Shown in pieces: positions 1-12,000 of a stretch of DNA of 33,829 bases. Numbering within the stretch: the first letter of the stretch is position 1; the number at the start of each line of letters is the position of its first letter. This DNA comes from Candidatus Omnitrophota bacterium. Its GTDB lineage: Bacteria > Omnitrophota > Gorgyraeia > Gygaellales > Profunditerraquicolaceae. The stretch spans positions 1 to 33,829 of the forward strand of contig JAHJCJ010000068.1 in assembly GCA_018812825.1 (NCBI GenBank), given 5' to 3'. The position numbers and the translations under genes are program-made. A model generated the notes under the pieces. It had not been told where the DNA came from, did no database searches, and saw only the letters and a program-made list of their open reading frames with translations.

Positions 1-3000
1 CCCTTAATAGAGAGATATGCGAGGAAGACATTGTAAACGTGGCTATGCTTTTGGATGAAGAATTAATGTTGCAGGGGATAAAATATGCCTTAAATAATGG
101 GTACCTTCCGCAGCTTCATGAAGCTTTTGCGGGTTTATCTAAGAATATTCGCAGGCTGTCTGAGATTGAAAATGAGCTTATAAAAGGAGATATTTCTGGT
201 TGGTCTGATCGAAAAATAACCAGGCATACTAAATTGCTCCTGGAGAAATTAGAAATTAGAAACCAGCCCTTGGAAGCGATTATGATGTTGCATAAGTTAT
301 ATTGCGAGTTTAGCCTCATATCGGTTACCTTTATTAAAGGAGCTGCTAAGGATGTAATTAGACTTGTTGCTTCATGGTTGTTTTTCTGGAAGGAAGGTAT
401 ATTAAATACCCCATTAATGATTTCGTTTATAGATGGTTTGACTAATGAGGTTATAAGTGAGGTACCGGAAGATGCAGATAAAGTAAGGCATGACAGATTA
501 AAGGGCGTAATGGCTTTAGCGCTGAAAATTTTATCAGAGCAATGCGGTAATGGCGACTTTTCAAAAGCTCACCAGATTTTTAAAGATATGTATGGAGAAA
601 GAAAATTCAAAGAAACATTTGAGTCGGCTGTTGCGAAATTAGATGCCTTAAACGATAAATTAGGAGAGATGGGTTGGATTTTTGCCGCAGATCCTTTAGT
701 TAAAACCGTTATAAGTTTATTTCCATTGCCAAAGTATCAATTGCGTGCCACAGCCAGTAAATTAACAAAAGACAGCAATGACGCTTTTATCACTGCCTTC
801 ACTAATCCGCAGTATGAAGGAGACCTAAAAAAGATGTTTGCAGCGGCGCTAAATGTTTCAAAGCACAAAGAAAGTTCACGCGCTAAAACATCTTCTAGCT
901 CGCCGGCCGCTTCGCCGATGGGAGAAAAAGAAAATACAACCATGGCCATTGAATTATTAGAGCAGGGCTTTTGCGCTGATAACCGCAGAATCGTTCAATT
1001 TGAAATTTACCCTTTCTCTATTAAGGCGATAGATGGTTCTTTAAAAGACGAATTAATTAAGACAATAAACGCTGGCCAAATTATCAAGCTTAAATTGGCG
1101 CACCTTTCTAGTGATGCTGCGGAATTTAATAACATTATGTCTGTTTTTAATCTCCTGGAAGAAATTATCAGCCAAGGATTATCTGCCAGGTTTGGCGTTA
1201 CCCCTTACGATTTAAAAAATGCTGTCAGAGAGCTCTTAATGAATGCTTTCTTCTACGGTAACCGGCTGGATTTCGCCTTACCCATCTACATTTATTGTAA
1301 TTTTAACAATCAGTGCCTGGAGGTTTATGATTTAGCGATAAAGCCAAGCCAAGCCTGGGAGCAGGTCAAAGAAAAGGCAAAGAAGGCTGGGTTGGGTGGG
1401 AAAGGAAGCGGATTAGGATTACTGCGGTTTCTGGGATGGAACCATGAATTAACTCCGATTGCTGCTTTTAGTTCCGCTAAGCAAATAGGGTGTAAAGCTG
1501 TAGTTAATATGGTTGATCCTTCGGCCGCTTCTCCGGTGGCAGAGAAGAAAGTAGAAACGTCCCAGATTTTACAGGGAATTATTAGAAAAGGTTATGTGCT
1601 TATTGAAGAAGAGGGTAATTTTTCAAACGAAGTAATTGATGAACTTGAGGGGGTAAGGAAATTAAAGATGGGTCTTTCGGACGAATTAGATGTTTTATGG
1701 TTGTTAGCAAATGCCTATTTAGGAAGAGGCAATATAGAAAATAAGGATTATTCGCACGCTGTAACGATATTGGAAAAAGCAAAGAAGGTGGCGCAGTTAA
1801 ATGAAGAAATCCCGGGTAAAAATCAAAAAGAATGGTTGTTAAAGATTAAAGTCGCTATTTCCGCTGCCTTAGCTAATAAATGTAAGTTTGAAGACAAAGA
1901 TAATGCCGGGGTTATGGAAAGGATGCAAAATTTATTTGGTTTAGCCAAGAGTCTTAATGAAGCTGGGGAAAATGAAGATGCGATAAATATTCTATTGATA
2001 TTGAGAGATGGCGCAATAGCGTTACAAAACCTCGGTTTTGCGGTGGCGGTATTAAACTTTATAGCGAGAATTTATGTGGAAGAAAAAGAATTCCAGGCGG
2101 CTCAGGGATATTTTAATGAAGCAGAGGCAATTATAAAGAAAATGTCGATTATAAATCAAACGCTCATCGCCTCTATTATAACTCGTCTGCGTTTTGATGA
2201 GCTAGTCTGTTCTTGGGCTGAGGCCAAGTATACGGGTTCGTTGGTATTATGTCAGCAATTTATCAAAAAGGCTGAAGAAATAATAAACGCTCCCACAGCA
2301 ACCAATAATTTTACAGTTGATCATAGAAAAGAGCTGCATAAAGGCTTGATTGAAATATATGCGAAATTATGGCCTTATTGTGCTCATAAATTAATCGAAG
2401 CCTGGTTGGATTATCGGGCTAAACATTTTATTAATGGCGACTGGGAGGAGGCTGACAATATAATTGTAACACTCGATGATTTACTGCAAGAACAGGGCAA
2501 TTGGGATATATTTATTCGCTGTATTATAAAATTAAGGCAAGACGGTTATTTTTTAAATAGATATCTTCTTTCTCTTTTTGACGGGTTAACTTTTCCTTTA
2601 GGGATGATTGGAGAACGGTTGCAAACTTTATCAGATTTAAAAGAGGCAGAATTAAGTAGATTGGCAGTTTTGCAGAAAAAGAAAGGCAAGGTCAGGCCCC
2701 GGGATAAAAGAGATTTGGATACTTATGAAGGACTTGTCATGATCCTTAAAGAAAAGAAGGTAAGCAAAGTAGGTGAGTTTATGCAAGCCCCTTATACTAA
2801 GTATCCGCAGTATCAATATCTATTTGAAGAAGGGGCGTTGGCTGGCGGCCGGACCTTTTATGATGATGCAAGGAATATCTTGATAGAATCTGCGGCCGCA
2901 GATTTAGATTTCCGGCTGGAGGGATTAGCCAGAGAATATGGCTTTAGGGAAAACGTTGCGCTTATGGGCGGCAGAGCCAATTTCTCAATTTATGAAGATT

Positions 3001-6000
3001 CAATTGTAACAGTGCTAACAGGAAATACGCTGGATCCCAGTATGATTTTCCATCCTAATTTGCTTAAGAAACAGGCTAAAATAATAAAAAATGCATTAAT
3101 GGGGCTGTGTCTTTTTGACAATCCCGCAGAAAATCAGGTTTTTATTTATACATTAAAGGGACCGCATGAAACCGAAGAAGAACATGAAAAAAGGGCTGGC
3201 AAGATTGAAGAGATTGTTGCTGGTATTGTCAGTAGCCAGTTCTCTAGCTCGCTAGCCGTCGTCTCGCCGGTGGACAACTCAAGTTCGCCCCTTGATTATA
3301 GCTTTATTCATGAGATATTTGAGTCAGTCAAGAATTTAATTTTAAGCAACCCTGGGATTTGGGAAGAAATTGATGTAGATGGCCCGGATATCCTAGAAAT
3401 CTGCGAAGTCAAAACAAAGAATGTATCTTTCTTACCCGTCTATTCCGCAATTGAAGCGCATCGATATAATATATATTTTCTTGAGAGCTATATGGAAGCA
3501 TTACGGGAGCGCTTTGGGGTTCTTGGTTTTTTTGACGTATTGTCCCACGAATCAAAACACGTCCTGAGCTTTGATGCCTTAAGGGTTGATAAGTTATTAT
3601 CAGAGTTAAAAAGCAGGAAGCAATTCCTGCCTTCAGCAGATATCATGAGAATTCAGGGAGAGTTCCATAAGTTTGAGTTTGAGGCAGATGAGTTCGCTGC
3701 GAGGATGTCTGCGTTATTTGGATACGGCCCAAGCGTAAGAATTGGCGTATTAAATTGGTATTTAACTCCAAGCATAAGGTGTTTAAAAGGGCTTCTTCCG
3801 GAGAAAGCACCTTATAATGATGAAATTAGTTACTTAAAAAGTGATTTTGGCATAACGACGAATCCTTCTCTAAGATCCCGTATTAAGAATATACAGAGAT
3901 TAACGCGAAAACTATCCGCTAGCCCGGTTGAGAAACCTGAACGGGAAAGCGAAGGGGAGAGTAAAGAAGATAGATTAATCGCTACTCTGCATTTAAAAGA
4001 TGGCAATTTTAGCATAGAATATTCCGGTAAGTACGAACCGCGTAAATTAGACCTTCAGGAAGTATTTTATATTTTAGAAGAAGAATCCGTTATTGAAGGA
4101 GATGATCACTACGATTATTCAATAAGGCCCCAGCTAGATGGAAACAAGATTATCATTTTTATTGGGGGTGAGGATCTAGCTATAGAAAATCCCGGGAAAG
4201 CAACTTTTGATTTTAATTATGAGGCTGGCTGGAATATCGTGGAATCTTGGGCATATTTAAATGATGTTGGGCAAAGAGGAATCCTTAGCGGCCTATTGGA
4301 AATGCTAGATTTTCCTGTTAATACCCAATTATTCGCGGCTATCGATGAGCCAAATACTTTAGAAGGATTAGAAAGTATGCGTAATAATAGGTTGTTTTGG
4401 CCGTTATCTTATACCGAAAGCGATAAATTGTGGCTTACGCATATAAGGAATAAAATTGGCTTTAGGCATCACGTTGTTAATTATCTTTCAGGGCATCAAT
4501 TCCCATATAGGATTATTAGCAAAAGATTATATGTTTCCTTGGAAGAAATGTCGGCCTTAGTCGGAAATTTAAAGAAATGTGCTTCAGAAAAAGGCAGGAA
4601 AATCAACAACTTAAATATCAGGATTTATTATTTTTCTCAGGAGCCAGGCCCATTGGTTGCCAAGCTAAATAATGATTATTTAGTAAGCCTGGCAGCTTTT
4701 CATAATGAAGGAACTTTATCGTTTGCCGCCCGACAAATAGTGAATCAGGCTTTTGGCCTCAAGGCCTCCTCGCCGCTGGATGCTTCTTTTCGCTCCAGCT
4801 CGCCGGTAAACGGGGAAGGCAAAGAAAATGGCGTAGAGAGCGAGGACCCTTTTAGGGAATTGAAAGAAGAAATTAAACGCTCTACCATAGACCCATCAAC
4901 TGGTTTACCTACCCGCGCTCATTTACATGACGTATTGGGCAGGGCGATATCGCTTTCTAACCGCGCCAGATTTATGGGTGGATATCAACCTCTCTCATTA
5001 TGCATGTTTGTTATAGATAAGAATCCCAAAAAGGAGTTGGTTTTGAAAGTCGGCAAGATTATTAAAATAAGGCCTTCAGATATGGCCTGTTGTAACGGGG
5101 AAGGGATATTTGAGATATTACTGTTGGGCGCAGATGCGCAAAATGCCAAAGTTCCTCTGGAAATAATCAAAGAAGCTGTAAGAGCTCAGACTGGCCATGC
5201 CCTAAGTATTGGCATTACCACATTTCCTGACTTTTTTGACGATAATGAATATGAATCAGGGCAAGCATTTGATATTCTCTTAAAGCAGGTCGAAAAAGCT
5301 CTCAATGATTCTCAAGGTACGGGCGGTAATCGCATTACAATTTATAGCGAAGGTTCCCCGGAGTGGGAAAGCCGGATTAAACAATTATCCAGAGAGAAGA
5401 AATTAAGAAAAAGAGCAAAAATGTACAGCGATGCATTACACCTGATGGTTGCCTCGGAACCTGATACTGGAATGGTTATAATAGATGAACAGGGAGTTGT
5501 AGTATTATCAGAATTAGTAAATATGCTAGGTTACGGCGAAGAAGAAATAATCGGAAAGCAACTTTCTTTTCTGCATGATGCAGAAGAAAAACAAACAGAT
5601 ATTAATAATATTATTGTTAAAACAAAGAAGCTGGGTAGGGCAAGTGGTGAGTTAACCGTGAAAAGCAAGGATAAAGAAGAGCGCATTGTCGTATTTAATG
5701 CTATATCAAAGAGAGAGAATGGCGAATTAGTTACTACTATTAAGCTTCGCGACATTACTGTATACAAAACATTAATTCTAAAGGATAACTTAACTGGGGT
5801 TTTCAATCAAAGATTTTTTGACGGTCAGCTCATTAAGGAAATAAGTACCGCTATACGCGCTAATTGCTGTTTAAGTTTGATAGCGCTGGATATAGATAGG
5901 TTTAAAGCGGTTAATGATACTTGGGGGCATGCAGCCGGAGATAGTGTTTTGCGGGAATTTGTGAGAATTATAGAAGAAAAAATTAGGTCTAGGGATATGT

Positions 6001-9000
6001 TGTGCCGTCCCGGGGGTGACGAATTTTTTGTCATCTTACCTGACACTACCGTTGAAGAAGCTGCTGTTGTAGGCGAGAAAATCAGGGCTGCGGTAGAGAA
6101 ATTCCTGTTTGTAGAAGAAAATGGTCAACGGCACGGCATTACGGTAAGCATAGGTACGGCAACATTTCCTGGTTGTGCTGACGATGCAAAGGCTTTGATT
6201 GAGAAAGCCGATCAGGCCCTGTATCTTTCGAAGAAAAATGGACGTAATCGCGTTACTCAATCTTCTTCATCCAGCCCAATCGATGGCTCGACCCTAAAGA
6301 CCATTAAGGTAATATTGGCCATAGGCTCGACATTGATTATTTTGAGTATACCTTCGGAGATAAATAAGGATGAGGATTCTAATCTTGCTTCTTTATCCCG
6401 GCAGTTCATAGAAAAAGACCCTGGCTTCTACCAGGCCCAAGCCCTTATCAGCCGCAGTTATATTTATATCCTCTATGCCCAGCAAGCCCAAAGAAACCCT
6501 GGGATTGATTCGAAAATAGCCTTTGTGCGTAATCTTAATCAGGCAACAGCGGGCCTGGAAAAAGCCCGATCTTTAATTGGCGATAACTCTGTTATATTTG
6601 ACTATTTAGGCCTCATCGCCTATCTTAAAAACGAGTTGCCGCAGGCAATCGATTATTTCCAGAAAGCGATTAAATTAAGGCCAAAATATCCAGTTTATCA
6701 TAATGATTTGTCCAGTGCTTATTATTCCCTGGGTGAATATAGCCTTGCCCGCGAGGCCCTGGATAAGGCAATAGAATTAGATAAGTATTATTACCTTGCT
6801 TATAAAAATAGGGTTCTTGTTAGGTTGCAGCTTGGTGATTACCAGGGCGCAATGGAAGATTTGAATGAATATAAGGGCTTGAACCCGCTTGATTTTGCCA
6901 ATGATGCCAATATCCAACGCTTAGAAAAGGAGATAATAGAACAACTTCATAAAATATCTTCCTCTCCCGTGGAAGGGATAGTTGACCTTGAGCGCAAAGC
7001 AGTTGAGAAACTCGCAACTCCTCTTAGACAAAGATGGCATACGTATGAAAATATTCTTAAGTCTATTGAACGGGTAGGCCAGGCCCTACAGCAAACAGAG
7101 GCATTGGCAGACAAGCTTCCTGCAATGTCTCAAGCAGATAACACCCTGCTTCTTCCCGGCTTCTCTCGAGTTTTAGGCAGAAAGTATGCAGTAGTTATAA
7201 TTACGGGCTTAAGTAGAATAAGAGATATATTGGGTAATCTCAAGGGGACGAAGAAGAAGGACCAGATATACAAAGCCTCCCAAGAGTTTGAGAAAATTCT
7301 AGAGAATATAAGAATGCCGGGAGGAGAGATAATAGAGGAAACGCTGTCTGAACAACTGCAAGGGATAAAACTGTTATTAAATGACAGGTTAAAAGATCTC
7401 AGGAATCAAAAAGCAATGCGCGAAGAAGATGCTATGTATATTGCGCAGGAGATAGAAAGGGTAAAGCTTAAATTATCTTTATCGGCTATAGTCTGGGGCC
7501 AATATGTGCCGGTTAAGGCAAGGAGTTATCTTGTTCGAATTATTGAAAGAGGGTTAGTTTCAGGACAATTAGCCGTATTAGGGCACAGGATAACCAAGGT
7601 GGATTTTATCTGGCCGGAACAAATAGATTTAAGAACATTATACACGTATCCCGGCAGCAACGTAAGAAAAGGGGTAAGGCGAGAGGTAATAAAATATACA
7701 TATGCCCGGTATTTACCAGAAGGCCAGGTGCGCAAAAGTTTACGCGCTATTTACGGGGAGCCATTTAAGGGAGACAGGAGAGCGGCATATGCAGCGTATG
7801 ATAGCACCATGCAAAAGCAAATAATTAGGGAGCACATACTAAAAGAATATCCTAAGCAGGATTATGAAATAGTGCGTAAGCACAAGAATAAAGTACAATC
7901 ATTCAGGGTCACTCTTATAAAGATTGGCTCGGATATATCCGGTTATGGAGATGGATTTATGCGATTAGAAGACCCAGCAGAGACATACGTTGGTTTTGTT
8001 GCTGAAGGCGTCGTATCCATAGCCGCTCAAGGGGTTCCTGAGCAGGTAGGCAGGATTATAAATAAGATCATCTCTCAACCTAAACAGAAAATAACCTCTA
8101 GCAGCCCAGTTTCCTTAGATAATATTCCCTTGAGTGCTGAATCTGTCTTGGAGCATAGGCAATTTTTCCACGGCACCACTGTAGAAGAATTAGCTATGAT
8201 TGTTAAAGATGGAGTAATCTTGCCCAAAACCCAGAGCAATAAATATTTTTATCCAATTACCTACTTATCCCATCCTTATTATAATAAGGTAGGATATTTT
8301 TCTGCTGGAATACTATTGTCTATAAGCGGAAAAAGTCTCTTGGAGGGTAGTATCAATTTATTCAGAGACATCGGCACAACCTATTTTATAACTTACCAGC
8401 CGATTCCTTTAAGCTGCATCAAGGAAATAGAATACTTTAAGGTGGCAAGGGACCAGTTGTTACTAAGCGCAATTGATAAGAAAGCGCTTAATTTAGGGAT
8501 TATTCATGGACTTGCCTTTCGGCGGAATAGGAAATTACTGGATTCCTATATTGAGGGGAAAGGGATTGCCTCCATGCCGATTAAAACTTACCCCTTGGAT
8601 GTGCCAGAAGATAACCATCAGGAAGCATTAGCTAAATATGGCAAGGATTTATCCGTGGAAATAGCCTTTGTTTTAAAAGATAACCAGTATGATTTAACCA
8701 TAAAATATGAAAAGATACGCCAGGGAATGGAAGAAGAGCTTTATAAATCAGCTATTGGGCTTACCTATAGAATCCGCGGCCCGCCGGAACTAACCCTATA
8801 TGTTACCAATAATTTGAATATTACCGATGGGAATGTCGCAAGAATTTATACCTTTCCTAAGATATTTATCCACTCCTGCTTTTTCAGCCTTGGCCCTGAC
8901 CGGCAACAAAAAATAATCTCAGAATTACTTAATCCCCAATCATCTTCACCGTTGGCGAATATCCAGCCGATTATAGTTTTGGATTCGGATATAGGCAGCG

Positions 9001-12000
9001 CCTCTAGTCCAGTGATAGGCAGTTTCCCCGAACACAAAAATACCTTCCCCATCAAAAATTTTAATTTTAAGCCGTATTTATTCCATTTAGACAAGAATTT
9101 GCCCTGGAAGAAGCCGAACATGATTACGTTATGGCTGGAGGCTTTTAAGCAGGCCTTAACCGAGGAATTAAATGCAGGAGGCGACTTTGTAGATGTGATT
9201 ATTTATCCCCGGGGCGGGATTTTATATAAGAAGTTTACCAAGGTAAAAGATTGCGACTTGACATTTTATCTTAATGACTGGGTTTATGACTACTATAGCG
9301 TAAACAACAGGACACTGCCCTATGCAAGAATAGTAAATAATTTCATAAGGCTAGCTAGATCACAGGGCTTAAGTATTGTTCAGCCCACTTATCACGGTTA
9401 TAAATCGCTCTCAGAAGATAGCCATGCAAATTTTATTAAGTTTCCGGTCCAGGTTAAAGGTGTGGGTGAGGTGGAAATCGGATTTCATATATTTGATGCC
9501 CGGCTTTCTCTGATTGACCCGGCAAATGTCCTCGAATACGGCGGATTAGGGTTTGCCTATGACCCGGAAGGAAATTATTACGGGGATAATGACATTATTG
9601 AGATCCTCAACCGCTATGTAACCAAGATAGATTGTGAGAAACTGCTTGAGGTAAAGTATCGCACCTATATGGAAGCTTGTAAGGACATCTATGACCATGC
9701 TAAGCAGGCGATAAAATACCCTGCTATTGATTATGAAGAGTTTATGCGGATTTACCTTAGGCCTTTCTCCCGGGTTATTACCTTATATAGAATAATCGGA
9801 GATTTAGCTAGCGTGGCAACCTGGATTAGAAAGTCAGGATATGCTGAATGGGAGATAGAAAATAACCGTTCTATATTTCAAGGGTTTGCTTTACTTAGGC
9901 CTTATTATTATGAATTAATGGAGCTCTCTGACCCTAAGAGGCAAAACGAACAAAAAGTTAAAGAACTTATCCGGCTAAGATTCCAACGCATTACAGGCGG
10001 TTGCCAGAGGCAGAAATCTTCTTCTAGCCCTTTAACAGGTAGAGGTGAAAGCAAAAAAGCAATATTGGTGGTTGATGATGAGGCTTCGATACGGTATTTA
10101 TTGAGTAGTTTCTTACAAGGAGAAGGTTATAGCGTGTATACAGCAGGAAATGGGAAAGAAGCGGTCGAGATACTCTTAAAGAAAACCGTAGACTTAGTAT
10201 TAACTGATCTTGGGATGCCGGTAATGGATGGTTTAAAACTTTGCAATTATATGTCGCAACAAGCCGCCTTAAAATACCTTCCTGTCATAATGATAACCGG
10301 TTTTACAAGTAATAAAGAAAAACTAACTCTTGAATCTCAAGGTATGCTGAAAGAAATTTTGATTAAGCCGTTTAATTTTGACCATCTATTGCGCGTAATT
10401 AAAAGTGTCTTACAAAAGGCAGAAGAAGAGCATCAGGCAGGGGTATTAGGGGAATATATCCACCTGTCAGCAGGAGGCTTGGATACGCATGACCAGATAA
10501 CCTGGAGAAAAGATATTTTAGAGAATTCAGGTTTAGAAGGCTTAAGCGATGATTTTGTTGCAAATTTAGATTTAGAAAGAGTTAAAGCCTTTGCTTCGAT
10601 TATTAAATTAAATCCAGAGCTTCGGAGATTTATCCAGGAATCAGTTATTAACAAAAATCATGGGGCAACTTTTCAAGAATACGTTTCTTTAGATTATACG
10701 GTATTATCGGAGTTGGCTGGATTCTTCTTAGCGCATCCTGATTTGTTGGGAAAAATAGATAAAATTGTATCGCTTATAAGAGGCGGCAATACATCCGGGG
10801 AAGTCAGTCAAATAGCACAGCTAGCGCATCTTTTGCCGAAAATTGCCCAAGGGAAGGCCTTATATCCGACTCTTAATGACTTAATCCGTCATATAGATAA
10901 ATTAATAACAGGAGAAAGAACGCCAGCGAATACGTTCCGGAAAGACCCTACGAGTAGCCCGGTAAGCTGCCGCCTCAATTCGTCTGATGATTTTACCAAA
11001 TATAGCGTTGTTAAAGATACCTTGTACCATGCCTTACCTGTATCCTATAAAAGCCATATCGCTTCAATTATAAATAATGGTTTTGATTTGGGTACCATAC
11101 CATACTGTATCTGTCGGGCATTCGGCCGGGCAGTTTATTTGGCCTCTACTAGAAAAGAGGCAATATATTGGGCAAAGCGGCGTAGCGTCATTGACGAGGG
11201 GGTTATCATATTACTCGTAAATGCAAGAATTAAAAACCCAAAAACTTATACCTTTGGCCCTGATTATCGGGAAGAATTCAAAAGAATATTCCCCAATGGC
11301 TGGGCTAAGCCGGCGGCAAGAGAATTGCAAGAAAGATTAAAAGGGAAAGGTTGCGATAGCATTATATTAAAGAGTAAATATACCTTGGGTTTAAATCAAG
11401 TTATCGTGTTTGACCCCGCAAATGTGATGGTAATTAGGGAGGGGCAATCCAGTTCTCCGGTGGAATCGCATTTCAATAATCCTTCCCTGCCAATAGAAAG
11501 GATATGTATAGTCGGTGATTGCGAAGGAGTGCATGAACGGCACATACAGCAATTGGTGGAATTGGCCAATAAATTCTTATCGCGCATTTATATACAATAC
11601 AAAGATAAAACTTCAGATTTAAAGAATGCTTTAGATTCACTGCCGGAAATAATAGATGCTGTTGTTAGTTCATGGATTAAAATGACCGAAATAAAACTTA
11701 TCGCGGAAGGCGAAGATGCTGTATTCGCCTTGGATGCTTTGACAACATTTATCAGCGGAGGTTTTGAAGAAGGTGTTTTGAGTGATTTGTTAATTGAGAT
11801 AGAAAATAAGAAGGGGAGCTCTCCGGTGGAAAAGAAGGGGCAATCCCTTTATAATCCATTTCGGTATGATGAGTTATCAAGAAATAGTCTTGAAAATATC
11901 ACCCAGTTAGAAGCTGCTTTGCTGCCAGAAGAAATAAAAGAATCCTTGCCGGTAATCAGCACCTTTGTTTATAAAGATTTCTCTTTCGACAGGCTATGGT

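Noticed and set aside
1..890. True start codon of the gene among the early ATG codons (for example base 45)
   Set aside because: The frame is already open and protein-like from base 3, and no ribosome-binding site or upstream stop in this frame is visible, so the start lies outside the window.
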